In this document: positions 25,038 through 37,400 of the stretch, in pieces
Position numbering within the stretch: position 1 is the stretch's first letter
Layout: every line of letters begins with the position of its first letter
From: Oxytricha trifallax
Taxonomy: Eukaryota > Ciliophora > Spirotrichea > Sporadotrichida > Oxytrichidae
DNA: 64,000 bases
Reading direction: 5' to 3'
Assembly (NCBI GenBank): GCA_000711775.1
Contig: ARYC01017260.1
Location: 102,081 to 166,080, forward strand
Position numbers and translations under genes: made by a program
The notes under the pieces: model-generated
Database searches by the model: none
What the model was told of the DNA's origin: nothing
What the model saw: the letters and a program-made list of their open reading frames with translations, nothing else

Positions 25038-27780
25038 TCAAATATTATTATCACTATCTTGTTTCCGTAATAAAGAATGCCGAGGTTTAATTTATTATTA
25101 ATCCGCAAAACTGTAATTGAATCTTTTCATTTATTGCTCTAGGTTTCTATGCTTAAATTTATAGGCAAACATCCCGAAAATCTTCACTAACTAATATATT
25201 ATTAGAGTATATGCTAATATCTTCAAAAAGCTTCCCATTCCATTACGATTGAAAAATGTCATTATATAAGCTGATATCATATTGCAAATAAGCCAAAGAA
25301 TGAAAATGTATAGTCTACTTCTTTTATATTATTTTTTTCTTTCTAGCTCACTTTTAATTTGTTTATTTTCTGAATTTATTAATTTTTACTGCTGTAGTAT
25401 GTTTTTGTCTTTACTAGCCCCTCTATTGCCCCAAGAAACGTCATGTAAGTTAGCATAGGAATAAATTTAAAAGACAATCATATATAGAGGGAGAGCAACT
25501 ATGTAAATAATCATAGATCCATAAACTTATAGGAAATTTCTACAAGTCCTACCCAAGTCGAATAGAAGAGGCGGTATTATGAAAGTAAAAAAGAATATTA
25601 GAAACAAAAGCACGTTTAGGGCTGTCTCGAAAAACTCAATCATTGCGAATATGAAAACAAAAGCATTTATCAGGCTCAAAATTATAGTTATGATTTTCAT
25701 CTTACTATCTATAGATGTTTCATTTATATGCTTGCCCATAGCAATAGAAGCTAAAACAAGTACAATTAGCAATAAAAGCACAACATTTTCAATAAAGTTT
25801 GGTATTAGGAAGGGATTTTATGTGTCAGTTGAGTAAAATAAAAATCTTAGGAAAGACGAAAGTGATCCATAAAATATCCCTGGTGTTAAAAAGCCCATAA
25901 TATTAGAAAGTAGCATCATTAAAAAGTTCACTTAATATAAAGCTTTCTTAAGTGAAGTGTGCGAAGATTGAGTAAATTTCCCACAATTTACACATATATG
26001 AATAAAAGTTGCATTAGCACCGTTTATCCATCGCCTTCTCTATGCAATTAATTTCCAAAATCTATCTGGTGGATCTGTAACAGCTATAGCTCCTGGTAAA
26101 TAAACCAAATCATAAGCTTATTGCTAATTTTTATCTTCAACACTTCTCGTTTAAGATACTATCTCAAAGCACATAATTCTATCTTCAGCCAAGAACATGT
26201 TAAGCTAAAGTAAATTTAGGTTAGATTTATCTAATCCCTTAAAAAATCTTTCTAAGGGTTAACCTTTTATAGCTTCCCATCTGAATATTGAGAATGCCCC
26301 TGGCAAGACACTTTAGAATCCAAAACATCCCTCAAATGACTTATCAATATAATGTGATAGTTTATACTCAAAATATTGCGCAGCAGATAGAATTGTAAAC
26401 TGAGGCATTTCTACCTCAATTTCTCCACAAGCTCCTCCAATATTTACATTCATGTCAAGGAGTTTTACTAATTTATTTATTGACCCAGGTAAAGCTTGAG
26501 TTCCTATATCTAAAAGTAGGCATTACTCTGGATTCAGGTATTCACAAAAGCCTCTATAAAAGTATAAATGCGAGTCTATTTTCTGATTGTTGAAGTGTTT
26601 TACTGCAAATACGAAATTTACTTTGTTTTACATAAACTCTTGCATAGTTGGATCCATATCAAAGTTAAACTCTCCCAATTTTATTTAAGATTAAAAGCAA
26701 TGTATAATGTTCATTATAGGCTCGCTATGACTATGCGTTTCTTCTTCGCTTTCTAACTTAATTTTGATAATTTCTTTGATTTCAAATATGTTTTTTAGGT
26801 CTTCTTTATTATTGCTAGAATGCTCTACTACCTTGACAAAAGGCCTAAATACACTTTCTTCGAATATGCCTAATTATTGGGCTTAGTCCTTGAACTCTTT
26901 CTTTAAATTTTTGTAACCATCTGCTATCAAAACAATCACAAATTTATCCCTGAAATCATCCCAAGAATAGGACTTATTAATTTTGATTTAATCTAGGTAA
27001 ATGTCTATTTGAGCTTGAAAAACTCCTAATATGGTCTTTTTAAATTCTTACCAAGACTCATTATACATAGTTACTCCTATGGCTAATTAAATTTTATATT
27101 CAATTATTGTATTAACAAATTGATTATTAAATGAAATTAAAACCTGTTCATTAAGGCTTGATAATATTTAGAATTCTATCATCATTTATAAAAATTTTAC
27201 CATTTAATCTATCAACTTTAACTCCCATTTAAGGAGTTCTTAATTCATTCATTAAGCCTAAATTACTGCTCATGGTATCACTTTAAATTTCTAAAATACT
27301 TGAGGGATAGCCATTTAACCCTGATTAATTTTTATTATTAGATCTATATTCATCTATAGTTTGCAGGCCAACCATATTCCTGTTTAATGTATAATTAGGA
27401 GACATTTTCAAATTACTTTTGATCTTTTTGACTGATGTTAAAACTCCCTTGACACCACTCGACCCAAATGTTTGATCCTTAATTTTATCCAAATACTACT
27501 AATACTTATTATCCATGTTGTCTTTGAAAATTCTTTCTCTCCTCTCTCTTGATTGTAATCTCTTAACCTTCACTTACTTTAAATTTGCTTCGTCTTCATC
27601 ACTTCCATACTCCTCTTAGATTTATTTTATAGATGCTGATCTATGTTGGGCAATTTAATTCTACAAAGTTTTTCTATCTTTGTTATTATTAGGAGTTAAC
27701 AAGAGTGGAGTGCTGGACTTAAGTGAGGGGATCTAAGGAGTTTAGGATAATAAGTCTTCTCTGCTAGGTTGGGCACTCAT
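25038..27780 (-). CDS. Chitin synthase (family 2 glycosyltransferase)
   Basis: Polymerises GlcNAc from UDP-GlcNAc at a membrane. Starts at the ATG at 27780 (MSAQPSREDLSQTP) and ends at TGA 25038; removing a 25-nt intron leaves 2718 nt, 905 aa. Order: a Ser/Asn-rich N-terminal region of about 190 residues; AIGVTMYNESWQEFKKTILG; FVIVLIADGYKN; GGACGEIE; QYFEYKLSHY and VLPGAFSIFRW; LAEDR; then the diagnostic QRRRW motif (QRRRWINGANATF); at least five C-terminal TM segments; and NLHDVSWGNR, matching the NxHDVSWG signature of chitin synthases. No IES is needed to keep the frame, unusual against most neighbours. The next gene upstream (27851-29602) is codirectional, with a 70-bp gap. A cyst-wall role is inferred from stichotrich biology. 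The family call is firm. Confidence 0.93.
27176..27200 (-). other. 25-nt intron in chitin synthase
   Basis: The minus strand reads GTAAAATTTTT...GATAG with GT-AG ends. Removal turns an otherwise premature TGA frame into a continuous one (VDRLN joined to EFQILSSLNEQ). Confidence 0.8.
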
Positions 27781-27850
27781 AAAATGATTTGCTTATCTAT
27801 TATGGATATTAGGTAAATCTAGTTTATTCAATTATAAAAATAAACATGGG

Positions 27851-29602
27851 TCAATTTAGTTTTGAATCAGAATTTTGTCTTTAAGGTAAGCCCAAACTTT
27901 CCTCATTTGTCTTGCTATTACTATTAGCAATCAATTTTAACTTTATTTTAGATTCTCTAGCTTTCTTTTACATTTTCATGCTTCTCAGCATTTCTTACAA
28001 AATTTCATTATCCTACTTCAGCTTATTAATTTACTACTCCAATTCCACTATTTTCTGCTTGTCTTTTTACTATTTATCTTGTTTCTTAATTTACTTTCTC
28101 AATTTATCGATATCTATTAAATTATGTTTAGTTTATGACTCTGAATCTTAAAGTTTTTAATGCAGTAATTTGATGTCTGATTCTAAATTACTTTGCTCTT
28201 GCTTCATTTTTAGCATTTTAGCTTTTTAATTTTACCCTACAATCAATTACTCATCTATCAGCATTTTCATCTTTATGATATTTTAAGAAAGTTTTTCATT
28301 TTCCAAGCCAATTTGGTGTTTCTGTTCTTATAAATCTAATGTCTATGTTTCAAGTTAGATTACTTTATCAAGGTTTTCATCAAGCTATTTCTAATGCTCT
28401 TAAATTTATAATTTCAATACTTTCTCATGATTTTATATAGCCTTTTCTTAAATCAGCAAGTCTCTTTGATGCTCGTTTATTTTTTACAGGTACTCCTAAA
28501 CTTAATTGTATAAATCTTACTCTCGTTGTGATTGCTTTGGGTGATCTTATTGTGAGTTCTAATGCACTAAACAATCCTTGCATTAATCTGGGATTTCCTT
28601 TTAATCATGATCTTTTGATATAGCTGATTGATTCTTTGCTAACTCTTCTTAAAATAGATCAAGTTATCTGTTGAGACTTTTTACTTCCTATTATAAATGG
28701 TTATTTTCTAGTTTGATTGAGCTTAACTCTATCTGTTATTCGTTTACTTGGTTCTCGACAGTTGTTATATATTCAATTTTAGATTCTAAATCTTATTATA
28801 GGGAATCCAAAAGATAATTCTGGTTATATTTTTTATCTTGATCCCATCCATTCTCCAGAGTTTCAATTTTTTATTAAAATTGAGCAATCTATGTAATTAA
28901 ATCTTAATTTTAAGTGCTTTTTATACTCAGCTCATTCTCGAGATTTTTAATAATGCTCTCTTGAGACATATTTTTACTTATCAAATCTTAGGCATTTGTC
29001 TCCTTTTAAATTAATATTTCTCTCAATTCTTCATTATCTAGCTCAATTTCTAGAATTTTCTGCTTGTATTAATCGCTTCTTGTCTGTATCTCCAGTATCT
29101 ATTCCTGAAATTTATTGATTTCATCTATATAACTCATATCGCTTTGTATTTCTCTTTCAACTAGAGTCAATTTCTTTGAAGGAACTTTCAAGCGTTATAT
29201 CTCCAAGAAAAGCTTATCTTTGACTTTTTTTAAGGATAAAATTTCCTTCTTTTGGGAATCTATTTCATCAGTGAGATCCAGCTTTTCTTATTTTAAAGCT
29301 AAAACAAGATGTTTTTGACTTTCAAACTCTTCAATTCTCTCATTTAGGTCTAAAATAAGTATATATAAGGCAAATGACATTGAATAATATTTGCATTGAA
29401 CTTTAATAGAATATTATAATAAATAATCATAAAACTGAGAAACAAAAACTATTTATAGTTTTTAACATCTACATAAGTTCTTACCTTTTTCTTTCTCTTA
29501 TACATGCTTCCAATTTTCTTCTAGTTTCGACTAATCTTTTTCAGTTACTTTTCCTTTTACAGTTACAGCAGATATTTTTGCGTTTGCAACTTTTTTGTTC
29601 AT
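27851..29602 (-). CDS. Long coiled-coil protein
   Basis: ATG at 29602 (MNKKVANAKISAVTVKGK), TGA at 27851. After one 135-nt intron (29350-29484) the CDS is 1617 nt, 538 aa. Almost all of it is predicted coiled coil: heptad-rich Glu/Lys/Gln/Leu sequence such as LNERIEEFESQK and LDLTDEIDSQKKEILSLKK. Many glutamines are TAA/TAG. A short CxxC-His segment (CKDCLVHQ) interrupts it near the middle. No IES is required. Likely structural or scaffolding; no specific family is recognisable because coiled coils are low-information. Confidence 0.85.
29350..29484 (-). other. Intron (135 nt) of the coiled-coil gene
   Basis: GTAAGAAC donor, TTTTAG acceptor; the phase is preserved (KEK|DLNERIEE). Confidence 0.8.
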
Positions 29603-29967
29603 TTTAATCTTATTATAATTTTCACTAAATTTATTTAATGAATTTATGATATTATTCTGAATTCTAATCACATATCAGATAAATTGGCCAACTAAGAATG
29701 GATGATTTAATATTATAAAATATTTACTAATTGTGATATAATAACAAGCCATATTTGAAAAAAATGAGAAAATATATATAAGCAACCTCCCAACTTTAGC
29801 AATTACTTAGTGTTAAGAATTACAAATAAAAATCCTTTTTTTATGGATAGAGATCTCTGAATCAAAATACAAGAAAATATTTCTCAGCTGCTTCTGAAAA
29901 TATAAGGGCAGTAGAAAACAATAAGATTTTAGACATAGAAAGCAAAACACTTTAAGAAGAGAAAGTA

Positions 29968-31850
29968 ATGAGTTTTATAACCACAGAGGAAAGTCCCATC
30001 GCCAAGCCAGTTCTCTAGTTTATTCAAACTAGAGCAGCGTTACAGCAGTTATATAATAGAAAGCCAAGTAAGTTATAGTAATAAGAGATTAAATTTTAAT
30101 TTATAGATGATGGATTTTATCCCCAAATAAAATCACTGGAGGATTATGATCAGAAAGATGTAGAAAAGTTGCTGACTACTGACAAAACAGATTAAATAGG
30201 GGAATTGATATAAAACATGAAAGAAAATTCACATTAATGCTCCTAAGAATTCATCTTATTTTTGGCTTCAAATCTCAGTGATAAATCTTTCGAACTTTGC
30301 GAAAAGCTCTACTTTAAAATGAAGGAATTATAAATTGAAATAACACCCCTCGTTATGAATTTCCTGTTGTTCAACGTGGCTCATTTTGGGTAATATAAGC
30401 ATATGACTTAGCTCCTTACCGAAGCCACTGTAATGGACACTCATATCGACCTTAACACTTTTTTAAAAATACTGACTACTATTTATATTGAAAACGATGT
30501 AAGCTTCGATTAAAGCGAATTGATTGCTCATCTTAATACTCTACTTATGAATGATCATTCAACTTAAAATAATGGTTTAGTTATGGACCTGCTCTCTGAA
30601 TATTTGAATACTAACTCAGAAAATCTTAACAAGCTTAGGGAGAATATGAATAAGCAAAGAAAGACACAAAAAGATTCAAGTGCTAAGAGTTCAGTTTTTA
30701 CTTAACCATAAAGTGAAGCCTCCTTCTAGGAGCAGCAAAATCTAAACAATTAAAGAGTACAAGGATTCAACGAACCGAGCGCCCCATAATCTTAGATTAA
30801 TCTAAACGATCCTTTACCAGATGATTTCAATGATTTGTTCACAAAAAGAACAGATTTGTACAAAACACAAATGGGCAGATCTTAGAGCAACTTGAAGAAG
30901 TTGAATTTGAGAAATCGTAAGAACCATTAACCTAATCACACTTACAAACACTTGAATAAATACCAAGAAGGCTTATTGACACCAGATGTCTATGCTTTAT
31001 AAAATGGTGGTTAATTTATCAAGAATGGAGATGAGTCTCAACTAGTGGTAGAAATAGGTCATTTAAGGGATCTAGATCACAGCCCCGAAAATATCAAGCA
31101 ACTCTCAGAAATGATGGCTGATTAAATTTCAAAGTTACTTCTCCAAGAAATTGAAAAACTAAATGCCAATGAAGAAAAGTCATCAAGAAGAAGTCCAAAG
31201 AGCACATCAAATTCACTTTACAAAGTTGATTTAACACCCTATACTAAGAACAGTAATGCTAAAATTCATCCAGAAGTGAAAGATGAAAAATTCACTATGG
31301 ACAACTTCTTCAATTGCTAATTTTAAAAATAATTATATTAAATGTTTTTATATTTATATTTATGTAAATACGATCAGGGACATCAAGTCAGGTTAGAAAA
31401 TAGACTTTTTCAATAAAACTCCATAAATTCACTAGCACTAATAGCACTCTGCAACAGACAAGCAATACTTTACCACCCAAGAAGAGTTAACTACAGATGG
31501 ACCCTCAATCCAACAAAGAGGCAATCCTTCTAAGAATCTTGAAAAAACTACTTAATAGAACTCAAGTGGATCTTTGACTACCGATGGAGAGGAAGAGAAA
31601 GAACGCAAGCAGATGATCAAAGATGAATTCTTAGATAAAGATAACTCACAATAAAGTATTCTAAAACATTCTGAAATTACTAAGTTTACTTTATAATTTA
31701 AGAAAGTATTATAGAAAAGAGATCAAAACAATCTCAAAACACGACAAGCAACAACTCATAAGATTAAAAATAAATTAGTGGAGACGAAATAAACCCAAAT
31801 ACAAAACTATGATTAAATCAACTTTAATTTAAACATCTTTTTGTATTTAA
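29968..31850 (+). CDS. Helical-repeat-like protein, unrecognised
   Basis: ATG at 29968 (MSFITTEESPIAKPVLQFIQ). Two IESs must be removed (30074-30101 and 31312-31366). The region after the first IES contains FILFLASNLSDKSFELCEKL and ITPLVMNFLLFNVAHFGQY, with spacing that recalls pentatricopeptide-type helical repeats, though I cannot confirm this. The second half is Ser/Asn/Gln-rich and probably disordered. The stop was not placed: the frame is open past about 31820 into AT-rich DNA, where the convergent gene at 31899-33987 ends. Confidence 0.7.
30074..30101 (+). other. IES, 28 bp, pointer TTATAG
   Basis: TTATAG at 30074-30079 and 30102-30107. Excision gives RKAKQVIDDGFYPQ in frame. The segment also starts near GTAAGT and ends in AG, but treating it as an intron does not restore the frame. 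Confidence 0.8.
31312..31366 (+). other. IES, 55 bp, pointer AAT
   Basis: AAT at 31312 and 31367. Removal of 55 bp shifts NFF into the downstream open frame TIRDIKSGQ. The short pointer makes the exact edges provisional. Confidence 0.6.
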
Positions 31851-31898
31851 ACTTCAGTTGTTAAGAAAAAGTTTTTTATTTAATTAACGATTTATTCC

Positions 31899-33987
31899 TC
31901 ATTCCCTTTTATAGATTCTAATGTATATAAAATTAAGTTAATCTATAATTTATGAATAATAATCAGATTTTCTTTCCTTATAGTATTTTAAAATATCTTG
32001 TGTTGAATCTCTCATTAATTTTCTAAATCTCCTCTTAACATGTAAAATTTTAATGGTTGTTTAAGTTGTTTTACTAAGTTTACTCTATTACCTCAATTAT
32101 ACTATAAGTTTTAAACTATTTTTAATATAATTTACCTTTCATCTACGCGAGAATTAAATCTTCGAGCCTCTTTCTTCTCGGCATATTTCTCAAGAGCTTC
32201 CTTAATAATTTACTAATCTTATGTGATGTTTTCCATCCTATATTCATTAAATTAGAGAACCATGTAAAATAAACTAACTTTAGAAATACTTGCTGATCTC
32301 TACTATCATCTTTCACGTGATGAGTATTTTTGAGTAAATTGACTGATTTATTTCTCTGACCAAAGTTACTCTGTGTTTTGTTACATATATCGACTATTGA
32401 ATACAGCCTTGATTTATCTTGATTCTTTTTAGTATTGGAATTAGCTTACATCAATTCAGCTGCCTTGCTGCTTCGCATTATTAAACTCATCCGCTTGGAT
32501 TTTGAAGTTTAAAATGTTTAATTTAGAAAACTGGTGGTAGAATTTCGATTAGAGTTGTAGAAAGAATTAAATAGAGTAGATTATTAATTTTTATTTTCGT
32601 TTAAGTTAGAAAGATAGGATATATTCTATTCAGGGTTTCTTGATTGATTTAAATCCTACTGTAAATCTATTGGGTTTGAGGACAAATAAAATAGATCTTA
32701 ATTGAATGATTGCCTTTTTTAATCATTTTAGATTTATCTATTTCTTATAATTGCTAAATTTTCCTTCATATTCTGATGCAATTGAGAATCCTTAGTTTTT
32801 AAATCTCCGCTTAAATCATAATTAACTTTAATTGTGGTTTAATTGTTTTAATTTCTATCAGGTATTTAATCAATAACTTAATTTCTGGTAATAAAAACAG
32901 ATTTCTTTTAAGGATTAACTTTAAAGAAGTTTTACTATGTCATGCTCATCTCTGCTTCTTTATTTAAAGTATCAAGTTCCATTATTGAATACTCAAAAGA
33001 TTAATTATGATCAATCATAAACTAAATTTCATATGATATTTTCTTATATAAAGTATTGATTATTATTTCATAATTTTAATAATAAAATAAATAAGTCAAA
33101 AATCTACAAATTTGACTTACTTTTTATTGAAGAAATATCTCATATACAATTAGTATAAATTGCTTAATAAATCTTTTTTATTGGAAGAGACATAAGTATT
33201 TAATTATTTTTTTCGCTTTATTATAAGAATCTAATTAATAAAAATTAAATAATGATTTAACTAATTTGGGTAATTAAATATTTTTAGTACTTATTGCCTG
33301 TAAAAAGTTGAATTAATTCATTCTTTTAAAGGGTTGTAATAAGTTTTTAGATTATTATGATTCTGATTAATTTTTATCAGAATTTTCTTTAACAATTTTT
33401 TGTTGTGTAAAATTCAAAGAATTTCTTAATTGATTATAATTTTGATTAGAAGTTTGCTCTTATAAATCATTATCTTTCATCTTAATCATAAATCTTTTTA
33501 AATCAGACTCATAGAATGTTTCTATATAATTAATTAAAACGAATTAGTAAATACCTTATCTATTTTTGAGAAATTTCTATCTATTAAAATTATCAATTAA
33601 ATTTAAATAATTTTGTTTCTTTATCTATCTGGCTTTGTTTTTATAATCCAAAGATTTGTTCATATATGCTACAAACTAAAATATAAAAAATTATTAGCAT
33701 TATTATAACTCTTGGCTTTCCATGTTTATTTAGAACTATTAAGTTAACTTCTTTAATTTACATCTATCACCCTTCATTTAAATTAGGTTTATATATATAG
33801 AAACTTTACTTATATTTATATTTAGCGTGATTATTATTTTAATTTTCATGTCTACAGATTTGTTCAACTTAAACCTATCCTTGTTCCTCGTCTGGAAAAA
33901 CCCAAGTTAATTCTATTTCTATCTCATGTCTTGATCTTATTTAAAATCTTCTAAACTGTTTCTTATATCAACAGAATTTGAGAGCAT
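31899..33987 (-). CDS. Gln/Asn-rich protein, unrecognised
   Basis: Proposed start ATG at 33987 (MLSNSVDIRNSLEDFKQDQD), stop TGA at 31899 (YKERKSDYYSQIIDQLN before it). Coding-like blocks: 33987-33840, 33663-33300, 33000-32300 (FQTSKSKRMSLIMRSSKAAE), 32245-32136 (MENITQDQQIIKEALEKYAE), 32045-31899. The 32136 boundary is a GTAAAT donor. The AT-rich stretches between blocks are probably IESs or introns; I did not resolve their edges. Low complexity prevents a family call. It is convergent with the gene starting at 29968. Confidence 0.55.
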
Positions 33988-34416
33988 TTCTCAACTTTAA
34001 TAATCTATACGTGAATTTTAATTATTTTAGCATCATCTTTTGATAAAATATTCCAAAGTGCTTACCTTATTACTTTGAGGACTTTTTAATGAATTTTATC
34101 TTTTTTATTTCTTTTACTATACTTCCTAGACTATCAAACTTCTATACACTCTACTCATCTTTAGAATACATATCTATACTCTTATTTTATTATATTTTTA
34201 TATTAAGATTTTTCTCATTACTGTTCCTATAAATATATTTGTGAAAATTGTATGAAAAAAATTTACAAGTGTTTTGATTGAAAAAATTGCTAATTTTACA
34301 ATCTTTAGTTTTTATTTTCCATTTATATTTTAAAATTACTTTTTTTAATTATAAATAAATATCAATCTATTAATAGCATGATTATAATCAGATTAATATG
34401 ATTATCATTAATTAAA

Positions 34417-37400
34417 TCAAAAATTTTAACTACCCAGAGATAAATCATTTATGCTGCTTAACTACTCAGACAAGAATTCACTCTAACTTTATATCAATAT
34501 ATTTTGCTACTCCTCTTTCTTGTTAAATATTTTCGAAGTGTTTTATTGATCAAATGATATTGAATCTTATTTTTAAAGGGAATTCTCATGATGATCTTGA
34601 TTTAAGAAATTAACTTATTTCTGTTGGATGTGTTAGTCTTTGATATTTGATTTTTCTTATATATCTTTTGCCTGAAACTTTACAATTTTTTCAAACATCT
34701 ATTCTTTGCCAAGTGCCAAATGTCCCTTTATATACTCATTTTCCTTCCTTAATCTTACAATAATCTAATCTTTAGCTTCCTCTATTATTCTACACCTCTC
34801 TCTAGTTTGCTCAAGATCCGTTTTAACTCCGCTTAATTCCTGTTATAGATTAAAAACTTAGAAATCCTTCATCTCTAAATCTCTTTTGATATTTGAGATA
34901 AGCTGCTACGAGTTTTGAATTTCTTAATTTAATAATGATATTTTGGCATCTAATCTCATATTATGAGAGTTTCTATCATCCGCTTCTCGTGTTTTTAATT
35001 CTAAGAGTCTCTTCAACTAAACTATTTCTTTATTTAATTTATGTACTTAACTTCGCCAGTCTTGAGATTTGTCTATAACTTCCTGAGACACTTTGTTATT
35101 CTTTAATTACTGACTCAAGTCTTAAATTATCTTCATAAGTTACAGTTTTTAATTCTTAATAGCTAAACTTTCTAATTAATGTTGAGAGAGCATTTAATCT
35201 TTTAGTTCAATTGTAGATTTATTTATGTCTAGAATCTTTTCATATTTTTAAGTGAAGTCTGAATATATTTTTTCATCAGTTTACAAGATGCTCTTTAAAT
35301 TCTACTGTCCTACCTAGATTTAAGAGATTATTTATTAAATGTGAGTATCAGTTGAAGTTAAATGTGTAGAGAGATTTTGAAATTGAGTGTCGAGATTGTT
35401 TAGGATAGAGTGGCATTAAGACTTGAATTTTTCGTAATCTTTTGGGTAGATGTCGTTGAACGACTAGGGGTTTTTGGGCAAGTCCAAATCTTCAAATAAA
35501 TTTATTTCTTTGCTTAGCTTTAGTTTTGGAGATGAATCAAAACCCCAAAACCCCTGAAGTTGTTTGATTGAGTTTTTGATTGATGAAAGTAGACTATTAA
35601 CGCATGCTTTATTAGGGTTTAATAAGGTTTATATAGGGGTAAATGGTTTAAATATCAGTAATTTAAGTAAGAATATGCGAGGTTTGGGATCAGTTTATGA
35701 CAGTGAATATATAGATTTATAGTTTAAGTTGCGTTATGGATGCAATGATTATAGTGATCAACTCAGACCTATTCAAAATTACACATCTATTGCAAGACTG
35801 CTCCATAAATCTCCTGCTACTGTTAGGTCACACTGTCTATTGCATTGAATTTAAAGAGATAGCATCTTAATTCTAAGCCTAAAAGACCTTTAAAATTCTA
35901 GTAGCATCATATCGATTATCTTATTAATGATAAGACTCTAAAATACTGGGCTCATTTCTCTCTGGCTCAGAGGGCTGTGATGTTTCATCGCCAATTTCCT
36001 GAGCTACACATCTCTGCATAATCCATAGCTAATATCTATAAAAAGAATGGTATATCTTACAAGACAGTCAATCGCATTAAGAGAGTGATCGACTTTAATC
36101 TTCCATTTTATAAGAATAATTTAAATTATATATTCGATTAAATGCAGAGGGCTTAAGAGCATAATATAAAGTTCATACATGCTGATGAGGCAGTATTCAC
36201 GTTTAATACCTTCATATCGAGGTCTTGGTATATGAGGTACAGCAACATAGAAGTTTATGATCAAAAGGTTAAGGTATAAACTCATGCAATCCTTGGTGGA
36301 ATCAGTGAAGATAGTGGGCTTGGGACTTATGTTATCCACCCTCGCTCTATTAAGACTGAATAATATATTAAATTTTTGCAATAGCTAAGAGATAAGTATG
36401 CTGAATAAGAAATTATTCTGTTGTTGATAACTTATCAGTTCATAAAACTAAAGACTCAAGGAGAGAATATGAAAGGCTAAACATAACACCTGTATTTAAT
36501 GTTCCTTATAGCCCCCAATTCAATGGAATTGAACTATATTGGGGCCTATTAAAACGCTACTACAAGAAACTTCTGCTCTATCATTTGATGCACGATCTGA
36601 AGATAGGTACAGTAGATTTTATTAAGAGTGCTGCTAAAAGACTCAGCGATGATAAAGCAAAAGTATGCGCAAGAGAAGGGAGATTTTGTGTTTATAAATA
36701 AGTTTTAGATTTAAACGAATGAATAAGTTCACATATTAATTTGCCCGTAAAGGGATTTGGCTTCTCTTTCTTATCTTCCTCTTAAGGCTTGCTTGGGCCC
36801 ATATTTCTTCTCTTAGTGCAAGCCCCTGCATCTATGTTCATCTCGTCTGGCTTTTAAAAATCTTTGAAGAGTATCTTACTCAATTCATGCTTTACTTGAG
36901 ACTTTCTCTCTCTGTTTAATTTGCTGCGCTCTTTCATCAAATATATAGCAGTACCAGGTTTTTCTATAAAGTTAGAAGTCTATGCTTACATGAGATGAAT
37001 GGATGCTTCTGCAGTTCCTACAGCCATGAGTCACTGATTTTGATCCCCTGCTTCTCTTTCTCTTCAGGAGAGATGCTGTAGCGTTTCTTATGAGCTTCTT
37101 AAATTACTTCACTTAAGTACTCTGGTTTAAGAGTTCCAAGAACTCCAAAGAAGAAGTTTCTCTCTGGTAACTTATTTGAGAGTTGTAACTTTGATGGTAG
37201 GTACAGAGCAACATCTAGATCACTCATCGCATCATCATAGAGATTTGTCACTGAGATTTCAGGGTAGTTAGGTATCTCAATCATCTTTATTTCATTGGTC
37301 TTAAAAGCTTATTTCTCTTCACTTAGTAAGGCTTTTAAGAATGATATTTTTGCTCCTTCCTGAGTTGGCAAGAACAATCAAACTATGGTTAATATATTAG

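Noticed and set aside
25579..25836. Plus-strand ORF of 85 residues
   Set aside because: Antisense to the C-terminal TM region of chitin synthase.
30069..30107. 39-nt GT-AG intron with GTAAGT donor
   Set aside because: Removing it leaves an immediate TGA; the TTATAG-pointer IES (28 bp) restores the frame instead.
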